DNA of 64,000 nucleotides from Alkalihalobacillus sp. TS-13 (GTDB taxonomy: Bacteria > Bacillota > Bacilli > Bacillales > Fictibacillaceae), in contig NZ_JAHKSI010000001.1 of assembly GCF_019720915.1 (NCBI RefSeq), forward strand, positions 1,798,001-1,862,000. Reading direction: 5' to 3'. Positions 43,265-50,793 of the stretch are shown in pieces; the stretch's first letter is position 1; every line of letters begins with the position of its first letter. The notes beneath the pieces are model-generated. The model saw only the letters and a list, made by a program, of their open reading frames with translations. It was not told the origin of the DNA and searched no databases. The position numbers and the translations under genes were made by a program.

Positions 43265-43804
43265 ATGAGTAAAAAGAAAGAAGATTTACTTAAACACGCA
43301 GAGGATTTATTTTATAAACATGGTTTTCACTCCATTGGACTAAAACGGGTCGTTAAAGAAGCCAATGTCGCTCTAATGACATTATATAACCACTTTGATT
43401 CGAAAGAAGATCTGATACTTGAAGTTCTTAAAAGACGAGAAAAAAAATATTTCTCATACTTGGAACCATCTGTTACCAGGCCTAAAAACAACTCAATAGC
43501 ATTGTCATTAGCAGAGAATCATATCCATTGGATCCGATTGTATGAAACTAATGGTTGCATGTTTCTAAGGGCAAAAGAAGAGTTTTCATCGGATTCAAAC
43601 CAGGAAATTGTCAGATATGTAAACGAGCATAAAAAATCATTGATCCGTTTTTTCGAAAAGCTCAATTTTAATTATTGTGAATCTACTCGACTAGCATTAC
43701 TATTTGAAGGCGCTACTGCGTTGTCAGAAATATTAAATGTAGATGATGTGGCTCGTGAACTTATACATTCAATAAAACACTTGTTTGAAAATAAGTTGAA
43801 TTAG
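43265..43804 (+). CDS. TetR-family transcriptional regulator
   Basis: A 179-residue repressor. The N-terminal helix-turn-helix (KKEDLLKHAEDLFYKHGFHS then KRVVKEANVALMTLYNHFDS) and effector domain are typical. The ATG at 43265 has AAGGTG upstream. It is followed by a terminator and, 75 bp later, an MFS gene whose promoter carries the same 20-bp element as its own. It therefore probably represses both genes and responds to the transporter substrate. Confidence 0.93.
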   Translation: MSKKKEDLLKHAEDLFYKHGFHSIGLKRVVKEANVALMTLYNHFDSKEDLILEVLKRREKKYFSYLEPSVTRPKNNSIALSLAENHIHWIRLYETNGCMFLRAKEEFSSDSNQEIVRYVNEHKKSLIRFFEKLNFNYCESTRLALLFEGATALSEILNVDDVARELIHSIKHLFENKLN

Positions 43805-43830
43805 CAAGTCAATATTGGCTTGCTAATTTC
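43802..43830 (+). terminator. Terminator of the TetR gene
   Basis: TTAGCAAG and CTTGCTAA pair around a 10-base loop, followed by TTT. Confidence 0.65.
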
Positions 43831-43841
43831 CATCACAAAAG

Positions 43842-43863
43842 TATAATGAACGTTCTATATAAA
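43842..43863 (+). promoter_or_regulatory. Promoter-operator of the MFS gene
   Basis: TTGCTA (43820-43825), a 16-bp spacer, then TATAATGAACGTTCTATATA. It contains the perfect 8-bp dyad GAACGTTC and differs from the TetR copy at one base in that stretch. Confidence 0.65.
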
Positions 43864-43879
43864 AAGGAGTGGCAAATTA

Positions 43880-45022
43880 ATGAGAAAAATTGTTCTTCCT
43901 GGTATCGCTATGATTGGTGTAACTTATTCATTTGCACGATTCAGTTTCGGATTGTTCCTACCGAACATTTCAGCCTCCTTGAGTCTTACCGAAAGTAATG
44001 CTGGTATAGTTGGTTCAACAGCTTATATCTCGTATACCTTAGCTTTATTTACATCTGCATTTTTGATTCAAAAGTTTGGCCAACTAAGAATGATTCAACT
44101 TTCTGGGATAAGTGCATTTATTGGATTACTTGGAATAGCAATTTCTCAGGAATTTTCTTTGCTCGCTTTAAGTTCATTTATTGCAGGGATAGGCAGCGGT
44201 TGGGCGTCACCTGCTTATAGTCAAGTGGCATCAACAGCTTTACAGACAAAGGATAAAGATCAGGGCAATACATGGATCAACAGTGGAACAAGTTTCGGAA
44301 TTATGCTTTCAGGTCCTGTGGCGCTGCTGTTCACAGAATATTGGAGATTTGCCTATGTTCTTTTTGCGATAATTGCATTGGTCGTTCTCGTATGGAATAA
44401 CCTGAGTATACCTTCTCAAGATATGAGATCTAACATAACCAGGACTAAACTACAGTGGTTACCAGCCATCAAAAAAGCTAGGTTTTTATTAGTAGCATCT
44501 CTCATTATAGGTGGAATCTCCTCCATATTCTGGACATTTTCAAGAAGTTATTTAACTGTTGTCTATGACATGAATATGAATGAAAGTGTGCTATTCTGGA
44601 TTTTGATGGGTATATCTGGAGTAGTTGGGGGTATTGCAGGAGGGCTAATTAATCGAGCTGGTCTAGCTTTATCTTATCGTTTAATCCTTATAATGATGCT
44701 CCTATCTCTATTTTTTATTACGATCCCAACAACGATTACCGTTTACTTTTCTTCAGTATTTTTTGGAATTTCTTATATATTTTTGACAGGTTTATTTATT
44801 GTCTGGTCTACCCGTATTTTCAAATCAAACCCTTCCATCGGAGTAAGTTTATCTTTTTTATCATTGGGAGTTGGTCAATCGTTTGGGTCAGCAATAGCAG
44901 GTGGTATGATTGATATGACATCTTATACTCTAAGTTTTATGTTGTTTTCTTTTATCGGCATTTTTGGATTATTTGTTCCCATTAATAATCGTTTTAATCG
45001 AGTAAAAGTCGAGAGTAATTGA
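43880..45022 (+). CDS. MFS transporter (YbfB/CynX-like)
   Basis: A 380-residue major facilitator. IGVTYSFARFSFGLFLPNIS at the N-terminus, GIGSGWASPAYSQVAS in helix 4 and SRSYLTVVYDMNMNESVLFW in the second half are characteristic. AAAAAGGAGTGG precedes the ATG. It shares a promoter-operator with the upstream TetR gene, so efflux of a compound sensed by that repressor is the likely role. Confidence 0.9.
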   Translation: MRKIVLPGIAMIGVTYSFARFSFGLFLPNISASLSLTESNAGIVGSTAYISYTLALFTSAFLIQKFGQLRMIQLSGISAFIGLLGIAISQEFSLLALSSFIAGIGSGWASPAYSQVASTALQTKDKDQGNTWINSGTSFGIMLSGPVALLFTEYWRFAYVLFAIIALVVLVWNNLSIPSQDMRSNITRTKLQWLPAIKKARFLLVASLIIGGISSIFWTFSRSYLTVVYDMNMNESVLFWILMGISGVVGGIAGGLINRAGLALSYRLILIMMLLSLFFITIPTTITVYFSSVFFGISYIFLTGLFIVWSTRIFKSNPSIGVSLSFLSLGVGQSFGSAIAGGMIDMTSYTLSFMLFSFIGIFGLFVPINNRFNRVKVESN

Positions 45023-45149
45023 AATATGGAGTATGGAGATGAAGTTGAGCTTTATGAATACTGGGAGGGAAATTGTTGGATCTAACTCAATGATTAATTT
45101 AATTAAAAAGAGGGTATCCAATTTCAGATATAGCCTTGATATAGTTAGG

Positions 45150-45422
45150 CAGACCGTCACGAAAAAATTGGTTGCCTACGCTGGAATCGACCCTAGGGTT
45201 CATGAATCTGGTAAGTTCAAAGCCACCAGCAACCGGATTACAAAAAGAGGATCGTCTCGTCTTCGGCAATCTCTTTATACAGCTGTGCAATGTGGCATAA
45301 CAAAGGATTGAAATCCACATCTTAGAGCTCACTAGGATAAAAAGCGTGAAGAAGGAAAACGACATAAAGTAGCGATAATTGCTTGTGTTAACAAATTAAT
45401 TCATTAGATTTACGCGATATTA
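45150..45422 (+). mobile_element. IS110-family transposase C-terminal remnant
   Basis: KKLVAYAGIDPRVHESGKFK then RITKRGSSRLRQSLYTAVQC is the IS116/IS110/IS902 C-terminal domain with its conserved Ser region. After a disrupted stretch, EGKRHKVAIIACVNKLIH and a stop follow. The N-terminal half is missing; a same-type N-terminal half lies at 12939-13357. Confidence 0.85.
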
Positions 45423-45454
45423 AAATGATATTAAAACGTAAAGTGGCTTTCAAA

Positions 45455-45520
45455 GTCTAGTAGCATCATAACCCCCGACTCATACCACCGTACGTACGGA
45501 TCTGTATATGTTAGAGCCCA
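45455..45520 (-). mobile_element. Possible group II intron 3'-end remnant
   Basis: Minus strand CCGTACGTACGGTGGTATGA, then GTCGGGGGTTAT and an end near TACTAGAC. This resembles the domain V-VI tail of bacterial group II introns (CCGUACGUACGGUGGURUGAG). No reverse transcriptase frame is present; the first strand of domain V looks degraded. Confidence 0.35.
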
Positions 45521-45967
45521 AAGTTAGACGGACAGTGAGTTTATATTTTACTGTCCGTTATGCCTTTCTGTCTCCTCGTTTCTCTCCTCTCTCAGACTCC
45601 TGTTGTTTCACCAGACTTCACCGGTTATCCTTGCAGGGAGCTCCTCTCGGACATCAGTTTCATTGATGGATGAGTACGTCGATTTTATTCCTGGGTTTTA
45701 GCCCTTCCTAAAATAATTGGTTATATAGCTTCTGCTACTTCTGACAGTTCAACACTCGTTCAAACGAATGCTTACAGTTCCTTAAAAATGAAATCAATCA
45801 ACTTTCTAGAAAAATCAAACTGACGTTCTTGGAGCATCACTTTACAGATCGTTTTATAAAAATTCTTTTGGTCCACATCGAAATAAATCGTTTTTCAACT
45901 AAAAAATAAGGCAATTGGCCACTGAAAATCATCCCGTCAAAAAATAGGTGGTTTTCAAAATAAAAAT
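45521..45967. other. Non-coding region, possibly further mobile-element debris
   Basis: No gene seen. ACGGACAGT and ACTGTCCGT (45531-45561) form a 9-bp stem. The stretch to about 45720 has a different, C/T-rich composition and may belong to the degraded intron. Confidence 0.3.
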
Positions 45968-45969
45968 GA

Positions 45970-46001
45970 AAAACTCCATAATTTTCGTTACGGAGTTTTA
46001 C
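45970..46001. terminator. Bidirectional terminator-like hairpin
   Basis: AAAACTCC and GGAGTTTT pair around a 15-base loop. It lies just left of the YciI-like pseudogene, which it would terminate on the minus strand. Confidence 0.6.
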
Positions 46002-46022
46002 TATTACCTTTACTATGTTTGT

Positions 46023-46260
46023 TCATGATAAAAGGGGGCTAACCATTTCCCATTCATGGACATCTAAACCTCTGGCGCTTGGAGAACATATGGATCATTC
46101 TCTGCTATATCCATCGCTTCTTCCAGTGAGGGAGCTATAAATATAACCTGTCCCGTCTAAAAAACGCCCTTTTGCGTACACCCTTCCTTTTTCCTGTTGT
46201 TCATCAGGATATTCCTAATGTTGAGGACGGAAACGACTACCTCTTTCCTAATCTTTCATA
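46023..46260 (-). pseudogene. YciI-family protein, decayed by stops and frameshifts
   Basis: Minus-strand fragments RPQH-stop-EYPDEQQEKGRVY, AKGRFLDGTG, then in a second frame VIFIAPSLEEAMDIAENDPY and in a third DVHEWEMVSPLLS. Together they trace a YCII-related dimeric alpha/beta barrel protein of about 95 residues, broken at least four times. Confidence 0.7.
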
Positions 46261-46510
46261 GGTTGGAATGCGTTAGATATATCATAGCCCCCCTCATCTT
46301 TAACTGGTATGAATTTTAGAAAACGATCTTATTATCTTTTAATATGTTTATTTCATTTTGTCTTCCTTTATAAAAATAACACTACAGTGGTGTTGAATGG
46401 TAGATACCAGATGTATAAATGCTTCTTATCAACTTTGCTGGATCCTCATTCTCCTTCTTCAAATGAGCAACCCTTTTTCCTTATTTTTACTCTCTAGGCT
46501 CCATTGAGTG
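46261..46510. other. Region between YciI pseudogene and agmatine deiminase
   Basis: No supported feature. A terminator for the leftward agmatine deiminase gene would be expected here, but I see no clear hairpin with a T tract. Confidence 0.4.
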
Positions 46511-47608
46511 TTAAGGAAGAGGCTGCTGTTGAGTGATACAGTGTATATTTCCCCCGCCAACTGAAATTTCCCGTGTGTTGATAGGAATAATTTCTCGGTC
46601 TGAAAACATGTTCTTAAAAGCTTCAATTGCATATTCGTCCTGTGGGTCATTGAAGGTCGGTAAAATGACGCCCCCATTACATAGGTAACAGTTAATATAG
46701 GTTGAAATGAAGGTTACCTCAGGCGAACGTTCAAAACTGTAACAAGAGTAATCAATTTCTAGACTTTCTGTTTCACTCAAGGTAATTTGATTGGGTAAGT
46801 GAATTTTATTGATCTTCAACTTCCTCCCCTTGGCATCCGTAACTTTCTCCAATCGTTGGTAGGCATCCTGAAGCACAGCATATTGTGGATGACCAGGATC
46901 ATCTGTCCAGCTCATTGCTACCTCACCTGGTCGAACGAAAAACACTACCTCGTCCACATGACCATCGGTTTCATCACCCACCAAGCCATCCTTTAACCAG
47001 ATAACCTTTTGGATATTTAAATATTGGAGGAGTATATCTTCAACTTCTTCCTTTGTTATGTTATTATTTCGATTAGGATTCAATAGGCATTGCTCTGTAG
47101 TTATGAGTGTGCCTTCACCGTCTACCGTTATTGCCCCGCCTTCTGTAATAAAGTCAGTAGCATCATAGCGACTGATTCGTTCGATTTCCAGTACCTTTTG
47201 TTTGACCAGTAGATCGAGATCCCAAGGGAAATACAGCCCTTCTTTTATTCCTCCCCAAGCATTGAAACCCCAATCGATCCCTCGAACTTCACCTTTATCG
47301 TTTTTAACGAAGGTTGGACCAATGTCACGCATCCAAGCATCATTGGATGAAATTTCAACAATTCGTATATGATGCGGCAAAAGTGCACGGGCATTTTCGA
47401 ATTGTTCCGCACGTACGCACATGGTTACAGGCTCAAATTTTGATATCGCCTTAGCAACCTCCACATAAACTCTTTGGGCTGGCTTAGCACCAGCTCTCCA
47501 CGTATCGGTTCTCGTCGGCCAAAGCATCCATGTACCTTTGTGTTTTTCAAATTCTCCAGGCATTCTGAACCCGTCTTTTCTCGGTGTACTATTTATGGTT
47601 AAAACCAT
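46511..47608 (-). CDS. aguA: Agmatine deiminase
   Basis: Hydrolyses agmatine to N-carbamoylputrescine and ammonia. The 365-residue guanidine-modifying enzyme has RMPGEFEKHKGTWMLWPTRT, the substrate/catalytic DAWMRDIGPTFV, GDETDGHVDEVVFF with catalytic His/Asp, and the nucleophile Cys357 in GGGNIHCITQQ. All hallmark residues are present. GGGGGGGATGAGAA precedes the ATG. A sigma-54 promoter lies 116 bp upstream and an activator box about 140 bp further. No aguB (nitrilase-type N-carbamoylputrescine amidase) is visible in the window. Confidence 0.96.
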   Translation of the reverse strand: MVLTINSTPRKDGFRMPGEFEKHKGTWMLWPTRTDTWRAGAKPAQRVYVEVAKAISKFEPVTMCVRAEQFENARALLPHHIRIVEISSNDAWMRDIGPTFVKNDKGEVRGIDWGFNAWGGIKEGLYFPWDLDLLVKQKVLEIERISRYDATDFITEGGAITVDGEGTLITTEQCLLNPNRNNNITKEEVEDILLQYLNIQKVIWLKDGLVGDETDGHVDEVVFFVRPGEVAMSWTDDPGHPQYAVLQDAYQRLEKVTDAKGRKLKINKIHLPNQITLSETESLEIDYSCYSFERSPEVTFISTYINCYLCNGGVILPTFNDPQDEYAIEAFKNMFSDREIIPINTREISVGGGNIHCITQQQPLP

Positions 47609-47723
47609 TTCTCATCCCCCCCAAACAAATAAAAACTCATATCGACAACATAGTGATAAGATTCCAGTATAATAGAGTTCTTTTATGAAAAATCCCTCCC
47701 TAATGTGTAGTTGCTAACTAGTA

Positions 47724-47740
47724 ATGCAAATTTCATGCCA
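47724..47740 (-). promoter_or_regulatory. Sigma-54 (-24/-12) promoter of aguA
   Basis: TGGCATGAAATTTGCAT on the minus strand: GG and GC are separated by exactly ten bases, as in the consensus TGGCACG-N4-TTGCA. Confidence 0.85.
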
Positions 47741-47874
47741 TCTTTTATTTTTCTGAAATCAAAATTTGATTTTCTTAGGGGTTTTCAGGCTTTATCATCG
47801 TTCTGATTCTCATTTAAAAGAATAATAATACCAAATTTATTTTAAAAACATCAATTCTGTTTTATTGTTTGAAC

Positions 47875-47886
47875 CGAAATCGATTC
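47875..47886 (-). promoter_or_regulatory. Activator binding box (UAS) upstream of aguA
   Basis: CGAAATCGATTC read on the plus strand, around the 8-bp palindrome AATCGATT. It is about 135 bp upstream of the aguA -24 element. The same 12 bases recur at 49379-49390 and, with one change, at 49358-49369. Confidence 0.7.
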
Positions 47887-47923
47887 AGCAAAATTTTAAG
47901 TTCAGCATCCGCATCGTACTATA

Positions 47924-49312
47924 TTAGGGATTGTATTTTTTCAACCTTCTCATGAATGACGATTGGGTTAATCCTAACGATTCAGCTGCTTTTCTTGTTG
48001 ATGGATGGTTATTTTTCGCTTCAGTAATCATTTTTTTTTCGATTTGCTCTAAATATTCTGGAAGGCTTTGATCATTTAGACTAGAAAATGAAGCCTCTAT
48101 CTGTTGTATTTCCTGCAATACTTTATCTGGAAGATCTGACTTTTCAATTACATTTGCTTTCGTCGTAACTATCAAACGTTCAACCATGTTTTCTAACTCA
48201 CGGATATTACCAGGCCAGCTATAGTTTTGAAGGTAGTCAAGCAGTTCCTTACTCAACGTCGAATTCTTTCTATACTTGGTCATATATAAATCAAAGTAAT
48301 GGTATATCAGAGGAAGGATATCATCTTTTCTTTCTCTCAAAGTAGGAATTTGGATAGAAACAACATTGAGTCTGTAGTACAAATCCTCCCGAAATCGTTT
48401 TTCCTTCACCATCTGTAGAAGGTCTTGATTAGTTGCGGTTATGATCCGGATATCCACCTTTTTTAGATCGGTAGCACCGATCGGGATAAATGACTTGTTT
48501 TGTACCAATTGGAGAAGTTTCGGTTGAAGGGAAATAGGTAATTCTCCGATTTCATCTAAGAAAAGTGTGCCTCCATTCGCTCTTTCAACCAATCCTATTT
48601 TCCCCCTGTTGTTCGCTCCCGTGAATGCCCCTCTCTTATAACCGAACAGCTCCGATTCGAGGAGCGTTTCTGGTATTGCACCACAGTTTATCTGAACAAA
48701 AGGCTTATCAGGTCTTTCACTGTTTTTATGGATTTCCTCTGCAATCATACTTTTTCCGACACCGGTCTCACCATTTAACAAAATGGTCGCATCTACTGTA
48801 GCAACTCTGCTTATAAGATCCATCATTTCTTCATGTTCCTTGCTCTTGCCGATTATGGCCTGCTTATGGCCTTTTTCCGTTTCCTTCATCTTCAACTGCT
48901 GGAGTTCATTCCAATACTTCTTAAGAAGTGATTCAGCCTTCTCAAGTTTAAATGAGGCTCTAACCGTTTCTGTAATGTCCTTTACCTGGACCAATACATA
49001 TTCAGTGTCATCCTTTTGAACTTCAACTAAATGTCCAGTAGCCAGATACTGCCGTCCTTTTGATGTCTGGACCTTCGTAACCGTCTCCCGTTTTTCTAAT
49101 ACGATCTTTGTTACTGATGGAGTAAATAGTCCATTATTTTCTAATTCCGTAACGCTTTTACCGATTACTTTGGACCGAGGTGCCCCCAATTGTTTTGTAC
49201 TTGTATCATTGATCCAAAGGGCAACCCCGTTATTATCAGCTATAAAAATTCCATCCTTCAAATGGTTGAAAATCGTATTAAAATGCTTGTCCTTAAAAAA
49301 TCCTTTATTCAT
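47924..49312 (-). CDS. Sigma-54-dependent transcriptional activator (PAS, AAA+, Fis-type HTH)
   Basis: A 462-residue enhancer-binding protein of RocR-like layout. A PAS sensor is at about residues 8-120 (FNHLKDGIFIADNNGVALWI) and a linker helix at 120-145. The AAA+ domain has Walker A GETGVGKS (181-188), the sigma-54-contact loop GAFTGA (228-233) and Walker B GGTLFLDEIGEL. A C-terminal helix-turn-helix (RKAAESLGLTQSSFMRRLKK) completes it. GGGAGG lies before the ATG. It is flanked on both sides by sigma-54 promoters and its presumed boxes. The inducer, perhaps agmatine or a carbamoyl compound, is inference. Confidence 0.95.
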   Translation of the reverse strand: MNKGFFKDKHFNTIFNHLKDGIFIADNNGVALWINDTSTKQLGAPRSKVIGKSVTELENNGLFTPSVTKIVLEKRETVTKVQTSKGRQYLATGHLVEVQKDDTEYVLVQVKDITETVRASFKLEKAESLLKKYWNELQQLKMKETEKGHKQAIIGKSKEHEEMMDLISRVATVDATILLNGETGVGKSMIAEEIHKNSERPDKPFVQINCGAIPETLLESELFGYKRGAFTGANNRGKIGLVERANGGTLFLDEIGELPISLQPKLLQLVQNKSFIPIGATDLKKVDIRIITATNQDLLQMVKEKRFREDLYYRLNVVSIQIPTLRERKDDILPLIYHYFDLYMTKYRKNSTLSKELLDYLQNYSWPGNIRELENMVERLIVTTKANVIEKSDLPDKVLQEIQQIEASFSSLNDQSLPEYLEQIEKKMITEAKNNHPSTRKAAESLGLTQSSFMRRLKKYNP

Positions 49313-49334
49313 TAAGTCGAACCTCCCTAGAACA

Positions 49335-49362
49335 ATTATACAAACGCGAATTTGAGTCGAAA
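49335..49362 (-). promoter_or_regulatory. Predicted sigma-A promoter of the activator gene
   Basis: TATAAT (49335-49340, minus strand) with a weak -35 TTTCGA (49357-49362) 16 bp away. The -35 overlaps the activator box at 49358-49369, which would allow autorepression. Confidence 0.45.
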
Positions 49363-49390
49363 TCGAATCAGATCGATTCGAAATCGATTC
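49358..49390 (+). promoter_or_regulatory. Tandem activator boxes (UAS) upstream of the carbamoylase operon
   Basis: CGAAATCGAATC at 49358-49369 and CGAAATCGATTC at 49379-49390 are in the same orientation, with starts 21 bp apart (two helical turns). They lie 70-100 bp upstream of the sigma-54 promoter at 49462. Confidence 0.75.
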
Positions 49391-49461
49391 GAATTTTCAT
49401 TATATATTACCAATTTTCAGAATAAAAGACTGCTTTTTAGTAAATTTACAGTATTTATTTT

Positions 49462-49478
49462 TGGCATGGAACTTGCAT
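49462..49478 (+). promoter_or_regulatory. Sigma-54 (-24/-12) promoter of the carbamoylase operon
   Basis: TGGCATGGAACTTGCAT, with GG and GC ten bases apart, 25 bp before the start codon of the M20 hydrolase. Confidence 0.9.
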
Positions 49479-49503
49479 TTATAAGATTACGAGGAGGAGA
49501 CAT

Positions 49504-50739
49504 ATGAAATCATTACTACTAGGAGTAAATAAAAAGCGTCTACTTGAAACGATTAAAGTGAGCTCTTCTATTGGCTCTTCTGAAAAAGGAGGTCTAAATC
49601 GTCTAGCCCTAACGGAAGAAGACAAAATGATGAGAGATGTATTTGTTCAATGGCTGCATGAAGAAGGGCTGGATGTCAGGTTTGATGATTTTGGAAACAT
49701 ATATGGAAGGAGGAAAGGTAAGATAATCGATAGCCCTGCCGTTGCTGTTGGATCTCACTTAGATACTCAACCATGTGGCGGACGCTATGATGGTATTCTA
49801 GGCGTTCTTACAGCATTAGAAGTGATCCGGGTATTAAATGAAAATAATATAGAAACCGACTACCCGATCGAAATCATTAATTTTACGAATGAAGAAGGAG
49901 CTCGTTTTGCTCCACCGATGCTTGGTTCCGGGGGGGTTTCTGAGGAATTTACAAAAGACTTTATCTACAGCACGATGGACGATAATGAAATATCCTTCCA
50001 AGAGGCTTTAAGAGAAATCGGATATTTAGGAGATAGAAGACATCGATTAAAGAATGTCAGAAGTTTCATTGAACTCCATATCGAACAAGGACCTATTTTA
50101 GGAAATGAAAATAAATCAATTGGGATTGTCGAAGGCATCCAGGGTATGAGCTGGCTAAGCGTTAAGGTAACAGGCGAGACAAACCATGCCGGTCCTACAC
50201 CGATGGAAAATCGGAAAGATGCCCTCGTTCCATCTGCGAAGATGATTTCAAAGGTGAACGAAATCACGAAAAAGATTGATGGCTTGAAAACAACGGTAGG
50301 TAAAGTGAATGTCAAGCCGAATGTGGCGAATGTGATTCCAGGTGAAGTGGATTTCATGATTGATATCCGACATAAGGACGATGAGGTCCGTTCATATGCC
50401 ATTGAAAGACTGAAGGAACAGTTGAGTACCATTGCGTTGATGAATGACCTGGAGGTAACGATCACGACAGATTGGCACTCTGATGCTGTCAGATTTTCAC
50501 CTGTAGTGACGGATGCTATCAAGGAAGCAGCTGACAAATGGGGCTATTCTTCAATAAAGCTTTTCAGTGGTCCTGGCCATGATGCAAAATATATGAACAA
50601 GATAGCTGGGAGCGGCATGATTTTTCTGCCAAGCATCCACGGCATCAGCCATAACGAAGATGAACTTACGTTAGATGATGACATCGAAAAAGGAGCCAAC
50701 GTCCTTCTTTATGTAATCCGAAAACTAGCAAATAACTAA
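49504..50739 (+). CDS. M20-family carbamoylase (N-carbamoyl amino acid / ureido hydrolase)
   Basis: Zinc or manganese-dependent amidohydrolase of 411 residues in the hydantoinase/carbamoylase (AmaB, HyuC, allantoate amidohydrolase) family. Metal ligands are in VGSHLDTQPCGGRYDGILG and INFTNEEGARF. FIELHIEQGPIL supplies the third part, and GETNHAGPTPMENRKDA is the dimerisation/substrate loop. GSGMIFLPSIHGISHNEDE ends the catalytic domain. GAGGAGGAG precedes the ATG. It is directly under a sigma-54 promoter and followed by a class III aminotransferase. Family members cleave ureido groups, so N-carbamoylputrescine made by AguA, an N-carbamoyl amino acid or a ureidopropionate are candidate substrates. 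Confidence 0.92.
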   Translation: MKSLLLGVNKKRLLETIKVSSSIGSSEKGGLNRLALTEEDKMMRDVFVQWLHEEGLDVRFDDFGNIYGRRKGKIIDSPAVAVGSHLDTQPCGGRYDGILGVLTALEVIRVLNENNIETDYPIEIINFTNEEGARFAPPMLGSGGVSEEFTKDFIYSTMDDNEISFQEALREIGYLGDRRHRLKNVRSFIELHIEQGPILGNENKSIGIVEGIQGMSWLSVKVTGETNHAGPTPMENRKDALVPSAKMISKVNEITKKIDGLKTTVGKVNVKPNVANVIPGEVDFMIDIRHKDDEVRSYAIERLKEQLSTIALMNDLEVTITTDWHSDAVRFSPVVTDAIKEAADKWGYSSIKLFSGPGHDAKYMNKIAGSGMIFLPSIHGISHNEDELTLDDDIEKGANVLLYVIRKLANN

Positions 50740-50793
50740 ATGAGCAATTGACCTTTTTATTATTATTAAAATTTCTGATCAGGAGTGATGAAT

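Noticed and set aside
45531-45561. ACGGACAGT/ACTGTCCGT inverted repeat as a transposon end
   Set aside because: Only a local hairpin; no second copy, target duplication or transposase frame accompanies it.
49965-50537. 190-codon minus-strand frame inside the M20 hydrolase
   Set aside because: Its composition is that of an antisense frame; the plus strand encodes intact catalytic motifs.
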